A DNA stretch of 64,000 bases from NCBI RefSeq assembly GCF_963664915.1, contig NZ_OY761810.1:248001-312000 (forward strand), given 5' to 3'. Made by a program: the position numbers and the translations under genes. Within the stretch, counting starts at the first letter, position 1; each line of letters starts with the position of its first letter. The notes below the pieces were generated by a model. It did not search any database. It was not told the origin of the DNA and saw only the letters and a list, made by a program, of their open reading frames with translations. This document shows positions 9,199 through 17,213 of the stretch, piece by piece. Source of the DNA: an uncultured Caproiciproducens sp. Lineage in GTDB: Bacteria; Bacillota; Clostridia; Oscillospirales; Acutalibacteraceae.

Positions 9199-11082
9199 AT
9201 GCGCATTACCGATTTGTTAAGTGAATCCGGCATTAATCTTCATGCAAATCCAAAGTCAAAGGCGGATGCAATCGATGAGCTGGTAGAGTTGATGGATCGA
9301 ACCGGCAATTTAAAAAACAAGACGGAATACAAAAGATGTGTACTAAGCCGTGAAAAAGAAGGTACAACGGGAATAGGTGAAGGCGTCGCTATTCCCCATG
9401 CAAAAACCAATGTGGTCACCCGGGCGGGCTTAAGCGCAATCGTGGTGAAGGATGGAGTGGACTTCGATTCCCTGGACGGCACGCCCGCGAAGCTGCTATT
9501 TATGATCGCCGCCCCTGATACTAAGGAAAATGTTCATTTGGATGTACTCGGCCGGCTGTCCGTTCTTCTGATGAACGACGAATTTCGCCAGGCATTGATT
9601 CAAGCAAAAAACAACGAAGAATTTCTTAAATTAATCGACAGAGCCGAAACTATAAAAATGTCGGAAGAACAGCAGAAAGAAAACAAAACCGGTTATCGCC
9701 TTCTTGCGGTCACAGCCTGCCCCACAGGCATAGCCCACACGTACATGGCGGCGGAAAGCCTTCTAACAAAGGCGAAAGAAATGGGCATCAGCATGAAGGT
9801 GGAAACCGATGGTTCCGGCGGCGCGGAAAACGTTTTGACAAAATCCGAAATTGCAAAAGCGGACTGCATTATCATTGCCGCAGACCGCCAAGTTGAAATG
9901 AACCGTTTCAACGGCAAACGGGTGATTCAAACCAGAGTTTCCGACGGGATTAACAAGGCACAGAATCTGATAGAGCAGGCAATTAGCGGAAATGTTCCCA
10001 TTTACCAAAGCACCGGCAAAGAAGCAGTCAGTGAAAACGAAGATAATGAAAGCGTCGGCCGTCAAATTTACAAGCATCTGATGAACGGCGTATCGCATAT
10101 GCTTCCGTTCGTCATCGGCGGAGGAATCTTAATTGCACTCTCTTTTCTTTTTGACAACTATGCGATTGATCCCACTAAGTTTGGCAACAATACCCCCCTT
10201 GCCGCTTTTCTGAACAAAGTCGGCAACGCTGCATTTGGATTTATGCTTCCAATATTAGCTGGTTTCATCGCTATGAGCATTGGTGACAGACCCGCGCTGG
10301 CGGTTGGTTTTGTGGGCGGCGCACTGGCAAGCGCCGGCGGAGCGGGATTCCTTGGCGCCTTGCTGGCAGGCTTTATCGGCGGGTATCTGGTCGTTGGTCT
10401 GAAGAAACTTTGCGCAGGCTTCCCAAAAAATCTTGAGGGAATTAAGCCCGTGCTGATTTACCCATTTTTCGGAGTGCTGCTGATCGGTATTGCAATGGTG
10501 TTTATTGTCGATCCCCCCGTTTCCGCATTTAATCAGTGGCTTACGGCAAGCCTGAACAACATGGGGAGCACCAGCAAGGTCCTTTTGGGCGTGCTGCTTG
10601 GCGCGATGATGTCCATCGACTTTGGCGGACCAATCAACAAAGCCGCCTATGTATTCGGCACTGCGTCAATTGCTACCGGAAATTTTGATATTATGGCTGC
10701 GGTCATGGTCGGCGGCATGGTCCCTCCCCTTGTTATTGCACTTTGCACAACTTTCTTTAAAAACAGATTTACATATCAGGAGCGTCAGTCCGGTTTAGCA
10801 AACTATGTAATGGGCTTATCCTTTATCACAGAAGGTGCAATCCCGTTTGCCGCATCCGACCCGCTGCGGGTAATTCCCGCGTGCGCAATCGGCTCTGGTT
10901 TTGCCGGTGGACTGTCAATGCTTTTCAACTGTACACTGCGTGCGCCTCACGGTGGCATTTTTGTTTTCCCCGTCGTGGGAAATCCCCTGATGTATGTGAT
11001 CGCTCTGCTGGCGGGCTCCGTTGCGGGCATGCTCATTCTGGCTGTTTTAAAAAAGCCGCTGAAAGAATTGGATCGGGCGTAA
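9199..11082 (+). CDS. fruA: PTS fructose-specific EIIABC
   Basis: Single-chain fructose permease, 627 aa. Order: EIIA (1-150; phosphohistidine His67 in GVAIPHAKT), EIIB (about 165-265; phosphocysteine Cys174 in ACPTGIAHTYMAAE) and the membrane EIIC (about 285-625) with repeated Gly/Ala-rich segments and the SFITEGAIPFAA motif. It imports fructose and releases fructose 1-phosphate to FruK. AGGAGG precedes the ATG. Domain order and length match Firmicute FruA proteins. It shares one transcript with fruR, fruK and the following HPr. Confidence 0.95.
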   Translation: MRITDLLSESGINLHANPKSKADAIDELVELMDRTGNLKNKTEYKRCVLSREKEGTTGIGEGVAIPHAKTNVVTRAGLSAIVVKDGVDFDSLDGTPAKLLFMIAAPDTKENVHLDVLGRLSVLLMNDEFRQALIQAKNNEEFLKLIDRAETIKMSEEQQKENKTGYRLLAVTACPTGIAHTYMAAESLLTKAKEMGISMKVETDGSGGAENVLTKSEIAKADCIIIAADRQVEMNRFNGKRVIQTRVSDGINKAQNLIEQAISGNVPIYQSTGKEAVSENEDNESVGRQIYKHLMNGVSHMLPFVIGGGILIALSFLFDNYAIDPTKFGNNTPLAAFLNKVGNAAFGFMLPILAGFIAMSIGDRPALAVGFVGGALASAGGAGFLGALLAGFIGGYLVVGLKKLCAGFPKNLEGIKPVLIYPFFGVLLIGIAMVFIVDPPVSAFNQWLTASLNNMGSTSKVLLGVLLGAMMSIDFGGPINKAAYVFGTASIATGNFDIMAAVMVGGMVPPLVIALCTTFFKNRFTYQERQSGLANYVMGLSFITEGAIPFAASDPLRVIPACAIGSGFAGGLSMLFNCTLRAPHGGIFVFPVVGNPLMYVIALLAGSVAGMLILAVLKKPLKELDRA

Positions 11083-11110
11083 AAAAATATATATATGAAG
11101 GAAATTAGCA

Positions 11111-11368
11111 ATGAAGGAATTCAGTTATGTGATTACCGACCTTGAAGGAATCCATGCAAGACCAGCTGGAATGCTGATTAAAGAAGCCGGTAAATTTTCA
11201 TCTTCCCTCAAGATCACGAAAAGCGGCAGGTCGGCCGACGCAAAGAAGATGTTTGCCGTCATGGGCCTTGCCGCAAAAAAGGGTGAAACCGTCAGAGTCA
11301 TCGCCGACGGACCCGATGAAGACAATGCAATCGCCAGCCTGAAGAAATTTTTTAAGCAATATTTATAA
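11111..11368 (+). CDS. HPr-family phosphocarrier without Ser46 (fructose-operon HPr)
   Basis: An 85-aa HPr paralog with the active-site GIHARPAG; His15 is present for PEP-derived phosphate. At position 46, where HPr normally has the regulatory serine phosphorylated by HPr kinase, there is Lys (AKKMFAVMG). It should carry phosphate to FruA but not take part in Ser46-P/CcpA catabolite repression. It lies 28 bases after fruA with GAAGG before the ATG, so it looks like a dedicated FPr-like carrier for this permease. Confidence 0.88.
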   Translation: MKEFSYVITDLEGIHARPAGMLIKEAGKFSSSLKITKSGRSADAKKMFAVMGLAAKKGETVRVIADGPDEDNAIASLKKFFKQYL

Positions 11369-11396
11369 CCTTTCCATAACCTTGATGAAATAAATA

Positions 11397-11431
11397 CGCC
11401 CCCAACCGCAGAAGTTCTGCGGTTGGGGGCG
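11397..11431. terminator. Strong terminator between fru operon and merR gene
   Basis: Perfect 15-bp GC-rich stem (CGCCCCCAACCGCAG / CTGCGGTTGGGGGCG) with a 5-base loop. The 3' T tract is short on the plus strand and richer on the minus strand, so it probably serves both convergent transcripts. Confidence 0.85.
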
Positions 11432-11447
11432 CGCTTTGCTGACTGAA

Positions 11448-11858
11448 TCAGACGGATTGTTTTATCGGCTTTTTAAAGTGATCCATTTTGTTTTGATAGA
11501 CGGCACACGCCTGATCGTAAAACTGGATTTTATAGTTCACCTTTGCAAGATGCTTTTGCATTTCCTGAATCTGCTGCAGCACACTTTCACGCTGTTTGAT
11601 GAAAATCTGACGCCGATCTTCCAGTGTTCGGTCGCCTTCCAAACAAAGATCGATATATTCCTTTATCTTCTTAATCGACATTCCGGTGCCTTTCAGACAG
11701 CAAATGAGGGACAGCCATTCCAAATCGGAATCCGTGAAAATCCTGATTCCGCTCTCCGTTCGCTCCACAAAGGGCAGCAGGCCCTCTTTTTCGTAATATC
11801 GCAGTGTATGCGCCGTCAGATTCATTTTCTCCGCCGCCTGCGTGATTGAATATTCCAT
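11448..11858 (-). CDS. MerR-family transcriptional regulator
   Basis: A 136-aa MerR-type activator: winged HTH (about 1-70, MEYSITQAAEKMNLTAHTLR then YYEKEGLLP) and a long C-terminal dimerisation helix (about 78-120). Cysteines in the C-terminal half (SLICCLKG, DLCLEG, DQACAV) do not form a clear metal-binding motif. It most resembles the AdhR/YfmP-like stress group often found next to aldo/keto reductases. Divergent from such a gene, whose promoter has the MerR hallmark spacing. The inducer is unknown; electrophiles or aldehydes are plausible. Confidence 0.85.
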   Translation of the reverse strand: MEYSITQAAEKMNLTAHTLRYYEKEGLLPFVERTESGIRIFTDSDLEWLSLICCLKGTGMSIKKIKEYIDLCLEGDRTLEDRRQIFIKQRESVLQQIQEMQKHLAKVNYKIQFYDQACAVYQNKMDHFKKPIKQSV

Positions 11859-11934
11859 CCTTAATCACTCCTGTTTATAATGGTATCTGTAGCTAGTCAA
11901 AGAACTGCTTTGATACATTTATTTTTTATTTCTC

Positions 11935-11965
11935 TTGACTTAGAGCTAACTTGAAGGTTTACAAT
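11935..11965 (+). promoter_or_regulatory. MerR-type promoter with 19-bp spacer
   Basis: -35 TTGACT (11935-11940) and -10 TACAAT (11960-11965) are separated by 19 bp, the over-long spacing typical of MerR-activated promoters. An imperfect dyad CTTAGAGCT/AACTTGAAG (11939-11956) fills the spacer. It drives the aldo/keto reductase 29 bases downstream. Confidence 0.75.
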
Positions 11966-11993
11966 AGTATAACACACGACAGGAGGATTTTAA

Positions 11994-13121
11994 ATGTTTT
12001 ACAAAAAATACAAAGACACGGATTTGTCTGTTTCCGCACTGGGGTTAGGCTGTATGAGACTGCCGAAAACAAGCCCCGACAAAGAGGATATCGACTATGA
12101 CAAAGCACAGGAAATTGTGGATTACGCCCTGTCCCACGGCATCAACTACATTGACACAGCGCATATGTATCACGGAGGAAAATCGGAGGAATTCGTTGGA
12201 CACGCATTGAAAAAACACGAGCGCGGCAGCTATTTTCTGGCTACGAAAATGCCGGTCTGGATGGCTGAAACCCCCACTGACGTGGAGCGTATTTTCAATT
12301 TGCAGCTGGAACGGCTCCAGACAGACTATATTGACTTTTATCTGATCCATTCCCTGACTAAAAAGAACTTTGCACAGTGTGAAGCGTTCGGAGTGTATGA
12401 ATTTTTAGCGAAGAAAAAGCAGGAGGGCGTGATCCGTCATCTCGGTTTTTCTTTTCATGATACGCCGGAAGTTCTGGAAGAGATCTACAATGCACACGAA
12501 TGGGATTTCGCGCAGATACAGCTGAATTACCTTGACTGGGATATCCAGAAAGCCAAACAGCAGTATGAAATTCTGGAGAGTCATCATATACCATGTATTG
12601 TTATGGAACCGGTGCGTGGGGGCGCGCTCGCAAGCCCTTGTGAAACAGCGAACAGGCTGTTCAAAGAGGCGAAGCCGGATAAAAGCGTCGCTTCGTGGGC
12701 CATCCGCTTTGCGGCGTCTCTTCCGAATGTCATGACGGTTTTGAGCGGCATGTCGACAATCGACCAGATTGTGGACAATGTTGATACCATGAGTAATTTT
12801 AAGCCGCTGACCGATGAGGAGTGCAACGTGGTCCACCAGGCAGCGGAAGCCTGTAAACAGAAGGACACGATCCTCTGCACAGGCTGCCGTTATTGCATGG
12901 ACTGCCCGAGCGGCGTGGATATTCCGAAAATATTTAAAATTTACAATCGATATCAAACCGTGAAAAACTTGGACGCCTTTAAAGAGGCCTATAGCAATAC
13001 CGCTGAATCCGAAAGACCGGAGCACTGTGTTGCCTGCGGAAAATGCGCACTCCACTGTCCACAGGCCATTGAAATCCCTGAAAAGCTCGCGATGATCTCT
13101 GAATTAACCAAAAGATTTTAA
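11994..13121 (+). CDS. Aldo/keto reductase with C-terminal 4Fe-4S domain
   Basis: A 375-aa oxidoreductase. The N-terminal (beta/alpha)8 AKR domain (about 1-285) has the tetrad regions INYIDTAHMYHGGKSEEFVG (Asp, Tyr), FLATKMP (Lys) and FYLIHSLTK (His). The C-terminal ferredoxin-like part (about 285-375) has Cys clusters CTGCRYCMDCP and CVACGKCALHCP. This Fe-S AKR family is common in anaerobes; substrates are mostly unknown and electrons may come from ferredoxin or NAD(P)H. AGGAGG precedes the ATG. Presumably induced by the divergent MerR protein. Confidence 0.88.
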   Translation: MFYKKYKDTDLSVSALGLGCMRLPKTSPDKEDIDYDKAQEIVDYALSHGINYIDTAHMYHGGKSEEFVGHALKKHERGSYFLATKMPVWMAETPTDVERIFNLQLERLQTDYIDFYLIHSLTKKNFAQCEAFGVYEFLAKKKQEGVIRHLGFSFHDTPEVLEEIYNAHEWDFAQIQLNYLDWDIQKAKQQYEILESHHIPCIVMEPVRGGALASPCETANRLFKEAKPDKSVASWAIRFAASLPNVMTVLSGMSTIDQIVDNVDTMSNFKPLTDEECNVVHQAAEACKQKDTILCTGCRYCMDCPSGVDIPKIFKIYNRYQTVKNLDAFKEAYSNTAESERPEHCVACGKCALHCPQAIEIPEKLAMISELTKRF

Positions 13122-13129
13122 GGTTAAAT

Positions 13130-14023
13130 TTATTGAAGTTTTAATTTACTGTTTTTAACTTCTTCCATGGTTGGGATGGACGGTTCCGCTCCCTTTTTGG
13201 AAACAGCCAGAGACGAGGCCTTTGATGCAAGTTCAAGCGCCTTTTCAGGAGTGCTGTGATTGGAAATTTCTTCGATAAAAAATCCGGTAAAGGTGTCCCC
13301 TGCTGCTGTGGTATCCACAACTGGAACATTGTAAATGCCATGGGCGGCGCGCACAGCCGCATCCTGGTAGACCGCACCCTTGCTACCCAGGGTCAGAACA
13401 ATTTTCGCCCTTGGGAACTTTTTCTGAAGCTCGTCGGCCATTTTTTCGGTCTGGTCGCAGCCGCAGAGCTCGGCGGCTTCCACTTCATTCAAGATAAAGT
13501 AATCCACCAGTTCCAGCGGCAACTTCAAAATTTTAGCGTCCATCGGGGAAGGATTCAGTACGATGATCATTCCCTTTTTACTTGCTGTTTCCATGATGGA
13601 ACCACCGGAGCTGATCTCATTCTGCAAAAGGAGCCAGTCCCCTTTGTCAAAATGACTGAGTACTTCTTCGGCGAACTCGCCCGTCACCTGCTGATTGGCA
13701 CCGCCGAACAGCAGAATGCAGTTTTGGCCGGAGCGGTTTACCTGAATGATCGCGTGCCCCGTAACACCGTCCGTTTTTTTCACGTACTGTGTACGAACGC
13801 CGCTTTTTTCCATTACATCCAAAAGCATGCCGCCGTCCTGACCGGCCATTCCGGCGTGATAAACCTCCGCGCCGGCCCGCGCCAGCGCAAGAGACTGATT
13901 TAACCCTTTTCCCCCGCAGAAGACGGACATGCCGTCGGAAGAAAGCGTTTCTCCGGGTCTTACAAAATGATCCACACTGTAAACATTATCAATATTCAGA
14001 GAACCAAAATTCAAAATTTTCAA
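13130..14023 (-). CDS. PfkB-family carbohydrate kinase (ribokinase-like)
   Basis: A 297-aa PfkB-fold sugar kinase. It begins MKILNFGSLNIDNVYSVDHF, has the GGKGLNQSLALARAGAEVYH substrate/lid signature (about 38-57), and the C-terminal VVDTTAAGDTFTGFF signature (about 236-250) with the catalytic Asp. The overall pattern fits ribokinase (phosphorylating D-ribose at O5), but other pentoses or nucleosides cannot be excluded. It is convergent with the aldo/keto reductase (8 bases between stop codons) and has no transporter next to it. Confidence 0.85.
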   Translation of the reverse strand: MKILNFGSLNIDNVYSVDHFVRPGETLSSDGMSVFCGGKGLNQSLALARAGAEVYHAGMAGQDGGMLLDVMEKSGVRTQYVKKTDGVTGHAIIQVNRSGQNCILLFGGANQQVTGEFAEEVLSHFDKGDWLLLQNEISSGGSIMETASKKGMIIVLNPSPMDAKILKLPLELVDYFILNEVEAAELCGCDQTEKMADELQKKFPRAKIVLTLGSKGAVYQDAAVRAAHGIYNVPVVDTTAAGDTFTGFFIEEISNHSTPEKALELASKASSLAVSKKGAEPSIPTMEEVKNSKLKLQ

Positions 14024-14157
14024 AACTGATTGCTCCCTATTTCGTTTTTTGCTTTTTCCTATTCATCATAGCATTTCTATGCGGTGAAGTAAATATTAAA
14101 TTCAATTGCATATGATTTTTTATAGTCAAAATGAATAAACATCTGCTCAAATCATAC

Positions 14158-14185
14158 TTGATTTTTTAAAAAAGTATGATATAAT
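14158..14185 (+). promoter_or_regulatory. Strong extended -10 promoter for the hyd maturation operon
   Basis: -35 TTGATT (14158-14163), 16-bp spacer, and a consensus TATAAT (14180-14185) preceded by TGA (extended -10). Transcription should begin near 14192, about 230 bases before the first start codon. Confidence 0.8.
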
Positions 14186-14191
14186 ATTAAC

Positions 14192-14366
14192 AAATAGTTT
14201 TCGGTGCGTACGCTGAGACGGTCTTTTTTCCATCTTGCGGCAAACCTATTGGAAACTTTTTAAGAAAGTGATCGTGCTGAACACTGAAGGGTTCGTCCCG
14301 AATGAGAAGGCGAGAGAATAGTTGAGATTCAGGGAACACATCCGTGCTCCTTTGTTTTGATATACT
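14192..14366 (+). ncRNA. Structured 5' leader (putative riboswitch/attenuator), class not recognised
   Basis: The roughly 175-base transcribed leader lies between a strong promoter and an intrinsic terminator, with no gene in it. Short helices can be drawn by eye: ACTTT/AAAGT near 14255-14270, GTG/CAC around 14274-14284, GGG-TTCGT-CCC near 14289-14299, and CTATT (near 14246) with AATAG (14316-14320). CAGGGA (14330-14335) can pair with TCCCTG (14368-14373), the 5' arm of the terminator, giving a mutually exclusive antiterminator. I do not recognise a TPP, SAM, cobalamin, FMN, GEMM, Moco or T-box consensus. The layout predicts ligand- or protein-controlled readthrough into the [FeFe]-hydrogenase maturation genes. 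Confidence 0.6.
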
Positions 14367-14398
14367 ATCCCTGTGCCTTTTAGGTACAGGGATTTTTT
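14367..14398 (+). terminator. Leader terminator upstream of the hyd maturation operon
   Basis: An 11-bp stem (14367-14377 with 14383-14393, one G-T pair), loop TTTTA, followed by a run of T. It stands between the promoter and the first gene, so it must be conditional. Confidence 0.88.
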
Positions 14399-14420
14399 AT
14401 TGATGGAAAGAAGGGTTCAT

Positions 14421-14684
14421 ATGGAATCAAGAATTGCTCTGATTGGAATCGTAGTGGAAAATACCGATTCGGTGGAAAAAATTAATTCTGTCCTCCATGA
14501 GTATGGAGAATACATCGTGGGAAGAATGGGAATTCCTTATCATAAACGCCATATTTCAGTTATCAGCATCGTAATGGACGCACCCGGTGATATCATCAGC
14601 GCCGTTTCCGGCAAGCTGGGAATGATTCCCCATGTCAATATTAAAACGGTCTATTCCAAAGTACCCCCGGCGGAAGAAGAATAA
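14421..14684 (+). CDS. TM1266-like iron-only hydrogenase system regulator (ACT-like)
   Basis: An 87-aa ACT/NikR-C-like small domain protein (MESRIALIGIVVENTDSVEKI) that matches the TM1266 family, found next to [FeFe]-hydrogenase maturation genes and annotated as a putative regulator. The ligand and mechanism are not established. ATG 14421 is used because GAAAGAAGG lies 7 bases upstream; an earlier in-frame start overlaps the terminator. First gene of the operon with hydE, hydG and hydF; hydE follows after 15 bases. Confidence 0.85.
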   Translation: MESRIALIGIVVENTDSVEKINSVLHEYGEYIVGRMGIPYHKRHISVISIVMDAPGDIISAVSGKLGMIPHVNIKTVYSKVPPAEEE

Positions 14685-14699
14685 GAACGGAGGCTGTGG

Positions 14700-15752
14700 A
14701 TGAAGGCTTTGATTGACAGACTTTATACCGCAAGAACGCTCAATAAAGAAGATTTTTGCTTGCTTTTAAACCATTGTACACCGGAAAGCAGCAACTATCT
14801 TTTTGAACTGGCCCGAGGCGTATCAAAAAAATACTTTGGAAACCAAATTTACACCCGCGGGCTGATCGAATTTACAAATTACTGCCGCAACGACTGCTAC
14901 TACTGCGGAATCCGCTGCGGCAACCGCAAAGCCGAACGCTATCGGCTGACAAAAGAAGAAATTCTGTCCTGCTGTGAAAATGGTTATGAGTTGGGCTTCC
15001 GCACGTTTGTTTTGCAGGGGGGCGAAGACCCCTTTTTCACGGATGAAGACATTTCGAAACTTGTGAGATCCATGAAAAAAAGCTACCCCGACTGTGCCGT
15101 CACTCTCTCCATCGGCGAAAAAAGCTTTGAATCCTATCTAAAATACTTTCAGGCGGGTGCAGATCGTTACCTGCTTCGTCACGAAACAGCCAGCGCGCAG
15201 CATTACGGTAAGCTTCACCCGCCGGGACAAACGCTGCAAAGCCGCATGGACTGCCTGCGGTCGCTGAAGGAGATCGGCTATCAGGTAGGCACCGGATTTA
15301 TGGTCGGATCCCCCTTTCAAACAGTAGAAAATCTTGCGGATGACTTGCTTTTTATCAAGCAGCTTGATCCGCAGATGGTCGGAATCGGGCCTTATATTCC
15401 CCATCATGACACACCCTTCGCCGACCGGCCCGCGGGGAGTTTGGAACTGACGCTGTTTTTAATCGGCATTTTGAGGCTCATGCTTCCGAACGCGCTGATT
15501 CCCGCCACAACAGCCCTGGGTACCATCCATCCAAACGGGCGTGAAAAGGGCATTTTAGCCGGAGCGAATGTTGTCATGCCCAATCTTTCACCGGTAAAGG
15601 TGCGAAAAAAATACGAGCTGTACGACAACAAAATATGCACGGGCGAAGAAGCGGCCGAATGCAGGTTCTGTCTGCAAAGCCGGATGGAAAGTATCGGATA
15701 CCGCATTGTCGTCGATCGGGGTGATTTTCGCCCTGTAAATCTGAACATTTAA
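14700..15752 (+). CDS. hydE: [FeFe]-hydrogenase maturase HydE (radical SAM)
   Basis: A 350-aa radical SAM enzyme needed to build the H-cluster; it acts on an iron-cysteine precursor in assembly of the dithiomethylamine-bridged diiron unit. The cluster motif CRNDCYYC (CX3CX2C) is at about residues 63-70, followed by GIRCGNRKAERYRLT and an LQGGEDPF motif in a TIM-barrel fold. C-terminal cysteines (CTGEEAAECRFC) may bind the auxiliary cluster seen in some HydE proteins. CGGAGG precedes the ATG. In operon with hydG and hydF. Confidence 0.93.
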   Translation: MKALIDRLYTARTLNKEDFCLLLNHCTPESSNYLFELARGVSKKYFGNQIYTRGLIEFTNYCRNDCYYCGIRCGNRKAERYRLTKEEILSCCENGYELGFRTFVLQGGEDPFFTDEDISKLVRSMKKSYPDCAVTLSIGEKSFESYLKYFQAGADRYLLRHETASAQHYGKLHPPGQTLQSRMDCLRSLKEIGYQVGTGFMVGSPFQTVENLADDLLFIKQLDPQMVGIGPYIPHHDTPFADRPAGSLELTLFLIGILRLMLPNALIPATTALGTIHPNGREKGILAGANVVMPNLSPVKVRKKYELYDNKICTGEEAAECRFCLQSRMESIGYRIVVDRGDFRPVNLNI

Positions 15753-15764
15753 GGAGTTTTCAAC

Positions 15765-17183
15765 ATGTATGACAGTAAATCAAAAATTGCGACCGAATTT
15801 ATTGACGATGAAGAAATTTTAGACACTATTGCCTACGCGCAAAAAAACAAACAGAACCGCGAACTGATCGACGGACTGATTGAGCGGGCGAAGGACTGCA
15901 AAGGATTGACCCACCGCGAAGCGGCCGTGCTGCTGGAATGTGACCTGCCGGACGAAAACGAAAAAATGTTTAAACTGGCAAAAGAAATCAAACAAAAATT
16001 TTACGGCAACCGCATCGTGATGTTTGCCCCGCTTTACCTTTCCAATTACTGTATCAACGGCTGTGTATACTGCCCTTATCATTTTAAAAACAAGACGATC
16101 TCCCGCAAAAAACTAACGCAGGAGGAAATTGCCCGTGAAGTGGTCGCATTACAGGATATGGGCCATAAGCGCCTTGCTTTGGAAACCGGCGAAGACCCGA
16201 TCAACAATCCTATTGAATATGTGCTGGAAAGCATCAAAACCATTTACGGCATCAAACACAAAAACGGGGCAATCCGCCGCGTAAACGTCAACATTGCCGC
16301 AACGACAGTGGAAAACTATCGCAAGCTCAAAGAGGCCGGCATTGGCACCTACATTCTTTTTCAGGAAACATACAATAAAAAAAGCTATGAGGAACTGCAC
16401 CCCACCGGACCGAAACACGACTATGCCTATCACACCGAAGCCATGGACCGCGCCATGGAGGGCGGCATTGACGACGTGGGAGTCGGCGTTTTATTCGGAC
16501 TGAACATGTACCGTTATGATTTTATCGGTCTGCTCATGCACGCGGAGCATCTGGAAGCCGCCATGGGCGTGGGCCCGCACACCATCAGCGTGCCGCGCAT
16601 CCGCCCCGCCGACGACATCGACCCGAAAACCTTTTCAAACTCCATCTCGGATGAAATCTTCGCAAAAATTGTCGCTGTCTTACGGATTGCCGTTCCTTAT
16701 ACCGGTATGATCATCTCCACAAGAGAGTCCCAGAAAACAAGGGAACGCGTGTTGGAACTCGGTATCTCCCAGATCAGCGGCGCTTCCTCCACCAGTGTCG
16801 GCGGTTACGTTGAACCGGAAGCGGAGGACGACAATTCCGCGCAGTTTGAGGTAAACGACAAGCGCACGCTGGACGAAATCGTCAACTGGCTCTTGGGTCT
16901 GGGCTTTATTCCCAGCTTCTGCACCGCGTGTTATCGGGAGGGACGCACGGGCGACCGCTTTATGACCCTTGTAAAAGCCGGGCAGATTGCGAACTGCTGC
17001 CACCCGAATGCTTTGATGACGCTCAAAGAATATCTGGAGGATTACGCTGCTCCGGATACTAAACAAAAAGGGGAAGCAATGATTGCCAGAGAAATCCCCC
17101 ATATTCCGAACGAAAAAGTCCGCTCGATTGCAATGGAGCATTTACAGGAGCTGAAAGAAGGAAAACGGGATTTCAGATTCTAA
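15765..17183 (+). CDS. hydG: [FeFe]-hydrogenase maturase HydG (tyrosine lyase, radical SAM)
   Basis: A 472-aa radical SAM tyrosine lyase that produces the CO and cyanide ligands of the H-cluster through an Fe(CO)2CN-cysteine synthon. The SAM cluster motif is CINGCVYC (about 88-95), with the ETGEDP motif following. The C-terminal second-cluster motif is CTACYREGRTGDRFM (about 386-400), which distinguishes HydG from the related thiamine enzyme ThiH. AAGGAG precedes the ATG, 12 bases after hydE. Confidence 0.95.
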   Translation: MYDSKSKIATEFIDDEEILDTIAYAQKNKQNRELIDGLIERAKDCKGLTHREAAVLLECDLPDENEKMFKLAKEIKQKFYGNRIVMFAPLYLSNYCINGCVYCPYHFKNKTISRKKLTQEEIAREVVALQDMGHKRLALETGEDPINNPIEYVLESIKTIYGIKHKNGAIRRVNVNIAATTVENYRKLKEAGIGTYILFQETYNKKSYEELHPTGPKHDYAYHTEAMDRAMEGGIDDVGVGVLFGLNMYRYDFIGLLMHAEHLEAAMGVGPHTISVPRIRPADDIDPKTFSNSISDEIFAKIVAVLRIAVPYTGMIISTRESQKTRERVLELGISQISGASSTSVGGYVEPEAEDDNSAQFEVNDKRTLDEIVNWLLGLGFIPSFCTACYREGRTGDRFMTLVKAGQIANCCHPNALMTLKEYLEDYAAPDTKQKGEAMIAREIPHIPNEKVRSIAMEHLQELKEGKRDFRF

Positions 17184-17213
17184 ATCATAAACAAAACGGA
17201 AAGGGTGCGAAAA

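Noticed and set aside
12405-13055. Antisense frame opposite the aldo/keto reductase (216 codons)
   Set aside because: Shadow frame; the Fe-S reductase motifs lie on the plus strand.
14200-14260. TPP riboswitch (GGTGC ... GCTGAGA) or GEMM (GCAAACC ... GGAAA) in the hyd leader
   Set aside because: Only one short box of each consensus is present; the TPP ACCTGATC/GATAATGCC part and the GEMM GACGCAAAGC part are absent.
14289-14299. tRNA T-arm-like GGGTTCGTCCC
   Set aside because: No acceptor, D or anticodon arms around it; it is a small hairpin of the leader.
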